The notes beneath the pieces are model-generated. The model worked only from the letters and a program-made list of their open reading frames with translations, did not search any database and was not told where the DNA came from. This document shows, one piece after another, positions 49,218 to 57,838 of a stretch of 58,867 bases of DNA; within the stretch, counting starts at the first letter, position 1; every line of letters begins with the position of its first letter. A program made the position numbers and the translations under genes. The DNA comes from an uncultured Eubacterium sp. (GTDB lineage: Bacteria > Bacillota > Clostridia > Lachnospirales > Lachnospiraceae): positions 16,044-74,910 of the forward strand of contig CAJTTQ010000004.1 of assembly GCA_910579145.1 (NCBI GenBank), in the 5' to 3' direction.

Positions 49218-50822
49218 CTATTCCATCATCTCGATTTTAATATCCTGGTCACCGAACATCCCCCGGAGTTCCGGGAGCGAGTCGTATTCCTGCCGGTCTT
49301 TGATAAACCGGTACTCGATATCCACCTGCTTGCCAGTCACCTGCTCCGCTGCATGCGTCAGTGCCGCCTTCCGCTCTTCCTTCCCCGCAAAATACGAGTA
49401 ACACGTATCCTGTGCGAACGCGATCACCAGGCTTCCTTTGTCATCTACTGTCAGCGTCGCCTGCGAGAGCATCGTCTTATCCTCACGGCTCAGCTGGTTC
49501 ACTACCTGATACCAGTTTGCGGCCAGTTCTTTTACCTCTTCGGGGACAGCTTTTGGCAGCTGCTTTTTCGCACCCCCGTCTCCTCCCGGCGAGTTAGCGC
49601 CGTGAGCGGGATCCGATGGGAGAGAATCTCCCTGCATAACGCCGTCCCCGGCAGCCAGCGCCACCACCCCGCGGCGGATCTGCTCTTCGATATTATGCAG
49701 CCGGTTTACGACAGACTCATAATCGTTCTCCATCTGCGGCCGGCAGAGCTTAATGAGTGCCACCTCAAAAAGTACCCGCTTCTGTGTCGCGTACTTCATC
49801 TGGTTTTGGACTTCAGACAGGACGCGGATGTAACGGAACACCATCTCCATTTCCATGCTCTCGCCGATCCCCATAAGTATGCTCAGGTTTTCCTCTGACA
49901 TATCAATGATATGCCCCGGCTGTTTTGTACTCTTTACAATCAGTATATTTCGCAGATACCAAATAAATTCATCACAAAATCTCGTGAGGTCTTTTCCCTC
50001 CGCGATGATCCCATCGATCATCTCCATCATGGCGGCCACATCATTTTGCGCCAGTTTAACCGCAAACGAGGCGTAGACATCATTGTCCACAGCTCCCAGA
50101 ACATTCAGTACCTTTTCATACGTCAGTGTTTCGCCAAAATAAAAAGAAATGCACTGCTCCAACAGGCTGAGACCATCCCGCAGCGCGCCGTCCGCCAGTT
50201 TCGCGATGTACTGCAGCGCCCTCTCCTCCGCCTGAATGCCCTCCCTGTCTAACAGTTCCTGAAGTCTCGCCGCGATCGTATCTACCGAGATACGTTTGAA
50301 GTCATACCTTTGACAGCGGGACATGATCGTCAGCGGTATTTTATGCACCTCTGTCGTCGCCAGGATAAAGATCAGATAGGACGGCGGCTCCTCCAATGTT
50401 TTCAGGAGCGCGTTAAACGCGCTGGTGGAAAGCATGTGTACCTCATCGATGATATAGACCTTATATTTCCCCTGCGGCGGCGAGTACTGTACCTCTTCGA
50501 TCACCTGGCGGATGTCGTCGACCTTATTATTGGAAGCGGCATCCATTTCCACGACATTCATGGACGAGCCGGACGCGATCGAACGGCACATCTCACACTC
50601 CCCGCAGGGGCCCTTTTCACTTGGATTCTCACAATTCACGGCTTTGGCAAATACTTTTGCCACCGTCGTCTTTCCCGTTCCCCTCGTTCCGCAAAAAAGA
50701 TAGGCATGTCCGATATGATCCGCCTTTATTTGGTTTTTCAACGTCGTCACAATGTGTTCCTGACCTTTGACATCCTCAAAATCTTCCGGTCTGAACTTTC
50801 GATATAACGCCTGATAGGACAT
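49218..50822 (-). CDS. dnaX: DNA polymerase III subunits gamma/tau
   Basis: Clamp-loader ATPase of 534 residues. Walker A FCGTRGTGKTTVAKVFAKAV, zinc site CENPSEKGPCGECEMC, Walker B VYIIDEVHMLSTSAFNALLK and arginine-finger motif SRCQRYDFKR. Domain III and a shorter tau tail follow (GDGGAKKQLPKAVPEEVKE). No programmed frameshift slippery run was noticed. The start follows AAGGAGGAACGGC, 11 bases behind pfkA. Confidence 0.97.
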   Translation of the reverse strand: MSYQALYRKFRPEDFEDVKGQEHIVTTLKNQIKADHIGHAYLFCGTRGTGKTTVAKVFAKAVNCENPSEKGPCGECEMCRSIASGSSMNVVEMDAASNNKVDDIRQVIEEVQYSPPQGKYKVYIIDEVHMLSTSAFNALLKTLEEPPSYLIFILATTEVHKIPLTIMSRCQRYDFKRISVDTIAARLQELLDREGIQAEERALQYIAKLADGALRDGLSLLEQCISFYFGETLTYEKVLNVLGAVDNDVYASFAVKLAQNDVAAMMEMIDGIIAEGKDLTRFCDEFIWYLRNILIVKSTKQPGHIIDMSEENLSILMGIGESMEMEMVFRYIRVLSEVQNQMKYATQKRVLFEVALIKLCRPQMENDYESVVNRLHNIEEQIRRGVVALAAGDGVMQGDSLPSDPAHGANSPGGDGGAKKQLPKAVPEEVKELAANWYQVVNQLSREDKTMLSQATLTVDDKGSLVIAFAQDTCYSYFAGKEERKAALTHAAEQVTGKQVDIEYRFIKDRQEYDSLPELRGMFGDQDIKIEMME

Positions 50823-50833
50823 GCCGTTCCTCC

Positions 50834-51907
50834 TTAATCCCCGAAACAGATGCCGAGGTTTTTCGCTTCTTTAATGATAGAAGAATTCGGGTCAACCATT
50901 TTCAGTTTACCGGCAACCTCACTCAGAGGAACCGGTACGATCTCATCCCCTTTGAATCCTACCATATACCCATATTTTTCTTTCTTGATGAGCCGTGCGG
51001 CCGCGGCGCCCAAACGGCTGGAGATCACGCGGTCATACGCGCAGGGACTTCCTCCGCGCTGCGTGTGCCCCGGCACAGTGATACGGATCTCCTGTCCGGT
51101 CTTTTCCTGTATTTCCGCGCCAATCTTGTAGGAAACACTCGGATACGGAGTGTTTTTCAGCTTTTCTTTCAATTCTTTTTTGGATAATGCCGCATCTTCT
51201 TTTGAAATCGCTCCCTCGGCCACAGCCAGAATTGAAAAGCGCTTTCCCGCCTCCGTCCTCCGCTCGATCGCCCCGATCACCGAGTCGATATCATACGGGA
51301 TCTCCGGGAGCAGGATCACATCCGCGCCGCCTGCGATCCCCGCATGCAGCGTGAGCCAGCCAACTTTATGCCCCATGACTTCCACGATAAACACACGACC
51401 GTGCGAATACGCCGTCGTATGGATCCGGTCGATGCAGTCCGTCGCGATATCCACCGCGCTCTGGAAACCAAATGTCATATCCGTTCCCCAGATGTCATTG
51501 TCGATCGTCTTCGGAAGGCCCACGACGTTTAGTCCCTCTTCGCTGAGCAGGTTCGCCGTCTTCTGCGTGCCGTTTCCGCCCAAAATGACAAGACAGTCCA
51601 GTTTCAGTTTCTGATAGGTGTTCTTCATCGCCAAAACCTTGTCCATGCCGTTTTCATCCGGCTTCCTCATCTGTTTGAACGGCTGTCTGGAAGATCCAAG
51701 AATCGTCCCGCCCTCTGTGAGTATACCCGAAAAATCAGACGGTTTCATCTTTACATACTTTTCATACATCAATCCTTTGTATCCTTCCAGGATACCGATG
51801 ATCTCCACATCCTCATCCGACTCATACAGCGTCTTTGCCACACCGCGCATCGTCGCGTTCAATGCCTGGCAGTCTCCTCCGCTCGTCAAAAAAGCTACTC
51901 GTTTCAT
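50834..51907 (-). CDS. pfkA: 6-phosphofructokinase, atypical (mixed G104/K124 type)
   Basis: Glycolytic kinase of 357 residues; ATG 51907 follows GGAAGG. Family motifs: FLTSGGDCQALNATMRG, PKTIDNDIWGTDMTFGFQSA, MGHKVGWLTLHAGIAGGADV and GHTQRGGSPCAYDR. The donor site reads GGNGT (residues 110-114): G at the position equivalent to 104 favours ATP, but N replaces the usual D103, and K133 (equivalent 124, PKTIDND) is the form seen in PPi enzymes and mixed group III enzymes. Donor choice is therefore uncertain. It lies in a seven-gene string with nfnAB and dnaX. Confidence 0.93.
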   Translation of the reverse strand: MKRVAFLTSGGDCQALNATMRGVAKTLYESDEDVEIIGILEGYKGLMYEKYVKMKPSDFSGILTEGGTILGSSRQPFKQMRKPDENGMDKVLAMKNTYQKLKLDCLVILGGNGTQKTANLLSEEGLNVVGLPKTIDNDIWGTDMTFGFQSAVDIATDCIDRIHTTAYSHGRVFIVEVMGHKVGWLTLHAGIAGGADVILLPEIPYDIDSVIGAIERRTEAGKRFSILAVAEGAISKEDAALSKKELKEKLKNTPYPSVSYKIGAEIQEKTGQEIRITVPGHTQRGGSPCAYDRVISSRLGAAAARLIKKEKYGYMVGFKGDEIVPVPLSEVAGKLKMVDPNSSIIKEAKNLGICFGD

Positions 51908-51921
51908 ATGCACCTTCCTTT

Positions 51922-53202
51922 CTAATGTTTATATACGACTTTGTCGCGCCCTGTTTCTTTTCCCTCATAAAGCGCCTGGTCAGCCTTCTTTATGATGTCA
52001 TCAATATTTGCCTGGGTATCGCCGTCCGTCACACCAAACGTCATCGTAACGTTCAGCACCCGGTCCTCATACACAGATTCCATTGTTTTGATTTCATCCG
52101 CGATCTGGTTCACAAAACGTTCGACATCCTCTATCTTTTCGCCGGACAAAACGAGCAAAAATTCCTCGCCGCCCCACCGGACCGCATACCCATGATTTCC
52201 TACCCTTTGCTTTAATGTACGTGAAACCTCACGGAGTACCATATCGCCGCAGTCATGCCCGTAACTGTCATTAAATTTCTTAAAGAAATCTATATCACCG
52301 ATCGACACATAGTATGGGCATCCCGTCTTTTTCGCTTCTTTTTGCGCCTCCCGCAGCCAGATCTCCCCGTAATGACGGTTATACAACCCCGTCAGGGAAT
52401 CCCTCTCGATCAGCTCCCGAAGCGCCGACTGCATCTGAACCGCGGATTTTCCAATCCGCCCAAGTTCATCTTTCCTGCCCATGACTTCGACACCGAGCTC
52501 CGTCGTCAGATCGCCGCCTTCTACTTTTACAAAAAATTCGCCGAGCTGCCACATGCACTTGATCAGTCTGTTTGCGTACGCCCATATGACAAATACAACA
52601 ATAGCTACACACACAAACATGGCAATAATGACCGGCATGACACCTACCAGTACACTGCTTCTCACATATTTGACTTCCTTGCCCGCAAACAACATGCCAG
52701 TACAGTTTCCCTGCGTATCATAGAGCGGCCGGTAATACGAAAAATAACGGCTGTTATTGATATTGGTATTTTCATAAAACATTTCCGCGCGCCCGTGAAA
52801 CACATCCTCGGTTACTTCCTGATTGGCTTTTGTTCCTACGATCGGATTGCCCGAATCAGACCGGATCGTCGTGGCGACCCTCTCGTCACAATAAAATATC
52901 GTGACGTCCACATCGAACATTCTTTTGTAGCCTTCTAGTATTTCCTCCGCGTCCCTGACCGGTCGTTCTCCTTTATACAGTTCTGCGTCGTCCCCCTTGC
53001 GATAATCCCCCGGATATTCCCTCTCATACGTATACACAGCTGAACGGGCGACATCTTTTAGCTGCGTTTTTACTTCCTGATGCACCCGCGCAGTCAAGTG
53101 ATACGAACTATAAGCAATGATCAAAACTCCGAGTAAAGTAAGAGGCAGCACCGTAATCCGGAGAAGCGATGTGCGTAATCCTGATTTCGATTTCACCTTC
53201 AT
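51922..53202 (-). CDS. Membrane diguanylate cyclase with extracellular Cache-type sensor
   Basis: Protein of 426 residues. Helix 1 (about 14-35), an extracellular single-Cache-like domain (about 36-180: VYTYEREYPGDYRKGDDAEL; GMLFAGKEVKYVRSS), helix 2 (about 183-208), a HAMP linker, then a GGDEF domain (about 268-426) with DSLTGLYNRHY, IDFFKKFNDSYGHDCGD and the active-site RWGGEEFLLVL. The site is intact, so c-di-GMP synthesis is expected. No I-site RxxD is obvious. No EAL or PilZ gene is in the window. It is 24 bases after nfnB and 14 before pfkA. Confidence 0.92.
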   Translation of the reverse strand: MKVKSKSGLRTSLLRITVLPLTLLGVLIIAYSSYHLTARVHQEVKTQLKDVARSAVYTYEREYPGDYRKGDDAELYKGERPVRDAEEILEGYKRMFDVDVTIFYCDERVATTIRSDSGNPIVGTKANQEVTEDVFHGRAEMFYENTNINNSRYFSYYRPLYDTQGNCTGMLFAGKEVKYVRSSVLVGVMPVIIAMFVCVAIVVFVIWAYANRLIKCMWQLGEFFVKVEGGDLTTELGVEVMGRKDELGRIGKSAVQMQSALRELIERDSLTGLYNRHYGEIWLREAQKEAKKTGCPYYVSIGDIDFFKKFNDSYGHDCGDMVLREVSRTLKQRVGNHGYAVRWGGEEFLLVLSGEKIEDVERFVNQIADEIKTMESVYEDRVLNVTMTFGVTDGDTQANIDDIIKKADQALYEGKETGRDKVVYKH

Positions 53203-53226
53203 TAATATTATATCCCCATTTATCTG

Positions 53227-54621
53227 TTACTTACTTTGAATATATTCATCAATCGCCTTCGCCGCTGATTTTCCTGCCCCCATCGCGAGAATTACGGTAG
53301 CGGCTCCGGTCACAGCGTCTCCGCCGGCGTAAACGCCTTCTCTGGTCGTCTCGCCTTTTTCATCCTTCGTGATCAGACAGCCGTGGTTATTGGCATCCAG
53401 TCCTGGCGTCGTAGAACGGATCAGCGGATTCGGACTCGTACCGATCGACATGATCACGGAATCCACATCAAGGACAAACTCACTTCCCTCTTTTACGATC
53501 GGACGGCGGCGGCCGCTCTCATCCGGCTCACCGAGCTCCATCTGGACACATTTCATGCCGCACACCATGCCCTCTTCGTCTCCGAGTATCTCCACCGGAT
53601 TGTGCAGCGTTTTGAAAATGATGCCCTCTTCTTCCGCGTGCTCCACTTCTTCTTTTCTTGCCGGGAGTTCTTCCATCCCACGGCGGTAAACGATGTACAC
53701 TTCCTCAGCTCCTAGGCGTTTTGCGCTCCGCGCGGCGTCCATCGCCACATTCCCGCCGCCGACAACCGCCACTTTCTTTGCGTGCTGGATCGGCGTTTTG
53801 CTGTCATCCTGATATGCTTTCATCAAGTTGATACGGGTGAGGAATTCATTGGCTGAATATACGCCCTTCAGGCTCTCTCCCGGAATGTTCATAAATCTCG
53901 GGAGTCCTGCGCCGGAACCGACAAATACGGCCTCATTTCCCAGCTCAAACAGTTCATCGATCGTCAGCACTTTGCCGATGACCATGTTCGTCTCCACATC
54001 GACCCCGATCGCTTTCAGGTTATCGATCTCTTTCTGTACGATCGCCTTCGGAAGACGGAATTCCGGTATACCATACACAAGAACACCCCCGGCAAGGTGA
54101 AGTGCCTCATAGATCGTCACTTTATACCCCATCTTGGCCAGGTCTCCTGCCACAGTAAGACCACTCGGCCCCGCGCCGATGACTGCTACTTTATGCCCGT
54201 TCTGTTCCGGCATCACTGGCTGTTCGTCACAGTGCTCCCTGTGATAGTCCGCCACGAAGCGCTCCAGACGGCCGATGCCGACCGGCTCCCCTTTGATGCC
54301 GCGGACACACTGGCCCTCGCACTGGCTCTCCTGTGGACAGACACGGCCGCACACGGCGGGGAGGGAGGTTGACCTCGAAAGAATTTCAAACGCGCCATCC
54401 ATATCTTCATTTGCCACCCGCTCAATAAACGCCGGAATGTCGATTTGAACCGGGCAGGCGCTCACACAGGGCTTCTTCGGGCAGTTGAGACATCTTCTCG
54501 CCTCATTGACCGCCATATCATACGTATATCCCAAAGCCACTTCGTCAAAGTTTTTATTTCTCACGTCCGGGTCCTGTACCGGCATCGGACATTTATTCAG
54601 ATCCATATTACGTTCCGCCAT
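53227..54621 (-). CDS. nfnB: NfnB / GltD-like NADPH-binding subunit
   Basis: Iron-sulfur flavoprotein of 464 residues. N-terminal cluster site RRCLNCPKKPCVSACPVQID and CPQESQCEGQC, then FAD motif VAVIGAGPSGLTVAGDL and NADPH motif VAVVGGGNVAMDAARSA, C-terminal GVYAGGDAVTGAATVILAM. By itself it could be a glutamate synthase small subunit. The NfnA partner gene one base upstream identifies the pair as NADH-dependent reduced ferredoxin:NADP oxidoreductase, which makes NADPH by electron bifurcation in anaerobes. Confidence 0.92.
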   Translation of the reverse strand: MAERNMDLNKCPMPVQDPDVRNKNFDEVALGYTYDMAVNEARRCLNCPKKPCVSACPVQIDIPAFIERVANEDMDGAFEILSRSTSLPAVCGRVCPQESQCEGQCVRGIKGEPVGIGRLERFVADYHREHCDEQPVMPEQNGHKVAVIGAGPSGLTVAGDLAKMGYKVTIYEALHLAGGVLVYGIPEFRLPKAIVQKEIDNLKAIGVDVETNMVIGKVLTIDELFELGNEAVFVGSGAGLPRFMNIPGESLKGVYSANEFLTRINLMKAYQDDSKTPIQHAKKVAVVGGGNVAMDAARSAKRLGAEEVYIVYRRGMEELPARKEEVEHAEEEGIIFKTLHNPVEILGDEEGMVCGMKCVQMELGEPDESGRRRPIVKEGSEFVLDVDSVIMSIGTSPNPLIRSTTPGLDANNHGCLITKDEKGETTREGVYAGGDAVTGAATVILAMGAGKSAAKAIDEYIQSK

Positions 54622-54622
54622 T

Positions 54623-55462
54623 TTACTTAGCCTCCTTTAATAAATTGCAGGCCGCTTCTCGGGCATGTGTCTCAAATTCTTTATACATCGTTCCCCGGTG
54701 CATCGCCTCATCAAAATCCACTTGGTGGCCGTCAAAGTCCGGCCCGTCCACGCAGGCAAATTTCGTCTCCCCGCCTACGGTCAGTCGGCAGCCTCCGCAC
54801 ATGCCTGTTCCATCTATCATGATCGGATTCATGCTTACCATCGTTTTTATATCATATTTTTTTGTCGTCAGACAAACGAACTTCATCATAATGAGCGGCC
54901 CGATCGCAATGACCTCGTCGTACTCATTCCCCTCCTGGATCAGCTTCTCCAGCGCATCCGTCACGAGTCCTTTTTCCCCGTAACTGCCGTCGTCCGTCAT
55001 CATGACAAACGTATCACTGGCATTCTTAAATTCATCTTCCAAAATGACAAGGTCCTGGTTGCGGAAGCCCACGATCGAATGAACCTCTGCCCCCATCTCA
55101 TGCAGCTTTTTCGCAACCGGATACGCGATCGCGCAGCCGACGCCTCCGCCGACAACCGCCACTTTTTTCAAGCCTTCCGTATGTGTCGGAACCCCGAGCG
55201 GGCCGACAAAGTCATGAATGCTTTCCCCCTCATTCAGCGTATCCAGTTCCATCGTGGAACCGCCGACGATCTGATAAATGATCGTCACCGTACCAGCTTC
55301 CCGGTCAAAATCGGAGATCGTCAGCGGGATCCTCTCGCTGTCTTCCTTCGCCCGAAAAATAATAAACTGCCCCGGCTCAGCCTTTTTTGCTATAAGAGGA
55401 GCCTCAACCACCATTTTCGTAACGGTCGGGTTCAGGGACTTCTTTTCTACAATTCGAAACAT
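54623..55462 (-). CDS. nfnA: NfnA / ferredoxin-NADP reductase-like subunit
   Basis: Protein of 279 residues in the dihydroorotate-dehydrogenase electron-transfer (PyrK)/HydG-gamma-like family. FAD-binding barrel with ERIPLTISDFDREAGTVTII, nucleotide region VAVVGGGVGCAIAYPVAKKL and the C-terminal 2Fe-2S site with DGTGMCGGCRLTVGG and KFACVDGPDFDGH. With NfnB it forms the bifurcating transhydrogenase. The ATG is preceded by GCGCAGAAATGAGG and a hairpin. A promoter lies about 170 bases upstream. Confidence 0.92.
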   Translation of the reverse strand: MFRIVEKKSLNPTVTKMVVEAPLIAKKAEPGQFIIFRAKEDSERIPLTISDFDREAGTVTIIYQIVGGSTMELDTLNEGESIHDFVGPLGVPTHTEGLKKVAVVGGGVGCAIAYPVAKKLHEMGAEVHSIVGFRNQDLVILEDEFKNASDTFVMMTDDGSYGEKGLVTDALEKLIQEGNEYDEVIAIGPLIMMKFVCLTTKKYDIKTMVSMNPIMIDGTGMCGGCRLTVGGETKFACVDGPDFDGHQVDFDEAMHRGTMYKEFETHAREAACNLLKEAK

Positions 55463-55660
55463 ATTTTACCTCATTTCTGCGCATAATGATATTGTGTCCC
55501 TGTACAAGGACACAAAACCGCGTCTTTTTTTCTGTTGAAACGTGTCAAAACCTCATGACATAATTCCGTCTCCCCCTCTCCAGACAATACCGCAATCATG
55601 TGGAGAGAAGAAAGCGTCCCGTAGTTTCCTTCGCATTTCATCATATCACATTTTCGATTC
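55463..55660 (-). promoter_or_regulatory. Leader of nfnA with promoter and hairpins
   Basis: Promoter TTGAAT (55668-55663)/TATGAT (55645-55640) with a 17-base spacer overlaps the end of the upstream gene. The leader of about 170 bases holds CTCTCC...GGAGAG (about 55600-55570) and a TTGTGTCC/GGACACAA hairpin (about 55513-55490), then ATGCGCAGAAATGAGG before the ATG. A 68-codon frame across it shows no ribosome site. Confidence 0.6.
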
Positions 55661-56140
55661 TTATTCAAGAAGTTCATGTAAGGTATTTTCTAATATCTCG
55701 CAAGCTTCACCTACAAGGTTCACGCAAGGCCGTTTTTTGTAATACTGTTCCGTCCGCGGCTCCGGCTCCGCGCCGCTTTGGTAGCCTTCTCCGACCGGTG
55801 TGCTTTTCTGGTCAAGCTTCAGCAGTTCCCGGCAGATGATGCTTCCATTCCGTTTCTCAAATTCCTCTGCCAGTTTTTGGACTACTTCATAATTTTGTTT
55901 TTTCTGGTTTACATCTTTCGGGTCGGACGAACCGGTCAGGATGCCCGCCACCATCGACATTCCTGATACCGTGCCGCACACATGGCGGAGCCTCGCCAGT
56001 CCTCCGCCGAAGGAAGACGCGTATTTCGCCGCCTGGTCCCAGTCCAGTCCGAGCAGATCCGCATACGCAAGTACGACAGACTGCGAACAATTGTATCCCT
56101 GTTTAAATAATTCCATTGCCTTCTCTTTTCTCGATTCCAT
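55661..56140 (-). CDS. CGCAxxGCC-family redox-type protein
   Basis: Protein of 159 residues of the C_GCAxxG_C_C family. Cysteines are at NCSQSVVLAY, the central GGLARLRHVCGTVSGM (here C-G-T-V-S-G-M in place of CGCAxxG), IICRELL and the C-terminal RPCVNLVGEACEILE. The family may bind a metal or iron-sulfur cluster; its function is not established. Start is the ATG after GAGGCG. The nfnA promoter overlaps its 3' end, so the redox genes are adjacent but separately started. Confidence 0.88.
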   Translation of the reverse strand: MESRKEKAMELFKQGYNCSQSVVLAYADLLGLDWDQAAKYASSFGGGLARLRHVCGTVSGMSMVAGILTGSSDPKDVNQKKQNYEVVQKLAEEFEKRNGSIICRELLKLDQKSTPVGEGYQSGAEPEPRTEQYYKKRPCVNLVGEACEILENTLHELLE

Positions 56141-56241
56141 GTTACGCCTCTTTTCTGATGATCATATTTGCCGACGATACCCGATTCGGCTTTTTCTTTC
56201 TTAATTGTAGCACAGGCGCCCTTTTGGTGTCAAAAACCGTA

Positions 56242-56270
56242 TTGACAAATCTCCCCATTCGCAATAAACT
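56242..56270 (+). promoter_or_regulatory. Promoter of mrp-thiN-AIM24 genes
   Basis: TTGACA (56242-56247), 17 bases, TAAACT (56265-56270). A good -35 with a weak -10, about 46 bases before the start codon. Confidence 0.55.
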
Positions 56271-56316
56271 TAATGGTAGTATAGAAACTATTTTCAGAAA
56301 GGGAGGAACAGACACG

Positions 56317-57174
56317 ATGGCTGATTGTAACCACGATTGTTCAAACTGCAGTTCAGGCTGCGACGGAGCGCAGTCTCCGGACCCAAAATCTTTTATAGAA
56401 AATCCACATCCAGATAGCAATATAAAGAGCGTGATCGGAATCATGAGCGGCAAAGGCGGCGTCGGCAAATCTATGGTAACCGACTTAATGGCGGTGGCAT
56501 ATCGCAGGAAGGGCCACCGGTGCGGGATCATGGACGCCGATATTACCGGCCCTTCCATTCCGAAAGCGTTCGGCGTGACCGAAAAGGCGACGGGAAATGC
56601 CACGACGATCTTTCCGGTGAAATCCAAAACCGGCATTGACATCATTTCCATCAATCTTCTTTTGGAAAATGAGACTGACCCGGTCATCTGGCGCGGGCCG
56701 GTGATCGCCGGCACGGTCAAACAGTTCTGGACGGATGTTTTATGGGAAGACATCGACTGTCTTTTCGTAGATATGCCGCCGGGAACCGGCGATGTTCCGC
56801 TGACTGTATTCCAGTCCCTGCCGCTTGACGGCATTATCGTCGTAACGACCCCGCAGGATCTCGTTTCCATGATCGTCGGAAAAGCAGTGAAAATGGCGGA
56901 AATGATGAACATACCCGTCCTTGGTATCGTAGAAAACATGAGTTACGTGGAGTGCCCGGACTGCGGCAAAAAATTGTCCGTCTTCGGCGAAAGCCGCGTA
57001 AAAGAAACTGCCGCCAAGTATGAACTTCCTATTTTAAGCCAGCTTCCCATCGATCCAAAACTGACAGAAGCGATCGACGCCGGCGCGATCGAAGAGTTCT
57101 CCTTTGATTACATGGACGACGCGGTTCAGATCATCGAAAACATGAACATGACTGCGCCGAATCACGGAGGCTGA
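56317..57174 (+). CDS. Mrp/NBP35-family iron-sulfur cluster carrier ATPase
   Basis: P-loop ATPase of 285 residues thought to hold and transfer [4Fe-4S] clusters. ATG 56317 follows GGGAGGA. The N-terminus carries an NBP35-like cysteine group CNHDCSNCSSGC. Deviant Walker A SGKGGVGKSMV, GIMDADITGPSIPKAFGV and VDMPPGTGDVPLTVFQS follow. The C-terminal bridging site is ECPDCGKK (CPxC). The cargo could be the iron-sulfur enzymes encoded nearby (NfnAB, radical SAM proteins), but that is inference. First of three genes in a row. Confidence 0.95.
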   Translation: MADCNHDCSNCSSGCDGAQSPDPKSFIENPHPDSNIKSVIGIMSGKGGVGKSMVTDLMAVAYRRKGHRCGIMDADITGPSIPKAFGVTEKATGNATTIFPVKSKTGIDIISINLLLENETDPVIWRGPVIAGTVKQFWTDVLWEDIDCLFVDMPPGTGDVPLTVFQSLPLDGIIVVTTPQDLVSMIVGKAVKMAEMMNIPVLGIVENMSYVECPDCGKKLSVFGESRVKETAAKYELPILSQLPIDPKLTEAIDAGAIEEFSFDYMDDAVQIIENMNMTAPNHGG

Positions 57175-57176
57175 AC

Positions 57177-57818
57177 ATGGACACACCAACTTGCTACATT
57201 TTCGGCGCCGGGGAATTTTCTCCCTGTGAGATCACGTTGACAAAAGACGACCTGGTCATCGCCGCCGACGGCGGATATGACCATCTGGTCCGTCTCGGAC
57301 TGCGGGCAGACGTGGCCCTTGGCGATTTCGACTCCGTGACCTCGCACGAAATTTGGGACGATACGATCTGTGAGAAAAAAACATACCCGCCTGAAAAAGA
57401 CGACACCGATATGATGCTCGCCATCCGGTTCGGGCTTACAAAAGGCTACGAACAGTTTGCTATCTTTGGCGGACTTGGCGGAAGGCTTGACCACACGGTC
57501 GCAAACATTCAGGCACTATCGTTCCTTGCCGCCAGCCATGCGCAGGGCATTTTATATCACGAGGATTATGCGTTGACCGTGATCCAGAACAGCAGCTTTA
57601 CGCTGTCAAAAGATGTATCGGGTTATGTTTCCGTTTTCTCCCTGAGCGATACGAGCGAAAATGTGACGATCAAGGGGTTAAAATACGAAGTGGAGGGTGT
57701 AACCTTGTCGAACACCGTTCCACTCGGCGTAAGTAATGAAGCCGTAGGAAAAAAGGGGATGATCAGTGTCGAACGTGGAATTCTGCTGATCCTTTGGCAC
57801 ATCACGGCATCAAAATAA
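57177..57818 (+). CDS. thiN: Thiamine pyrophosphokinase
   Basis: Transfers pyrophosphate from ATP to thiamine, giving TPP. The 213-residue product has VIAADGGYDHLVRLGLRADV, ALGDFDSV and the DDTD motif (PPEKDDTDMMLAI), then GGLGGRLDHTVANIQAL; the C-terminal half is the thiamine-binding barrel ending LSNTVPLGVSNEAVGKKG. It begins two bases after the Mrp gene. No TPP riboswitch is seen. Confidence 0.96.
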   Translation: MDTPTCYIFGAGEFSPCEITLTKDDLVIAADGGYDHLVRLGLRADVALGDFDSVTSHEIWDDTICEKKTYPPEKDDTDMMLAIRFGLTKGYEQFAIFGGLGGRLDHTVANIQALSFLAASHAQGILYHEDYALTVIQNSSFTLSKDVSGYVSVFSLSDTSENVTIKGLKYEVEGVTLSNTVPLGVSNEAVGKKGMISVERGILLILWHITASK

Positions 57819-57838
57819 AAAAAGAAAGAGGGTAAATT

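Noticed and set aside
49218..50822. Programmed frameshift in dnaX
   Set aside because: No A-rich slippery run with a downstream hairpin was noticed in the region where gamma would end.
53227..54621. Call as glutamate synthase small subunit (gltD)
   Set aside because: The sequence alone allows it, but no large subunit gene is present and the NfnA-type gene lies one base upstream, so NfnB is the better reading.
55471..55677. 68-codon frame upstream of nfnA
   Set aside because: Its upstream ATG lies in the promoter and its inner ATGs lack a ribosome site. The region is better explained as the nfnA leader.
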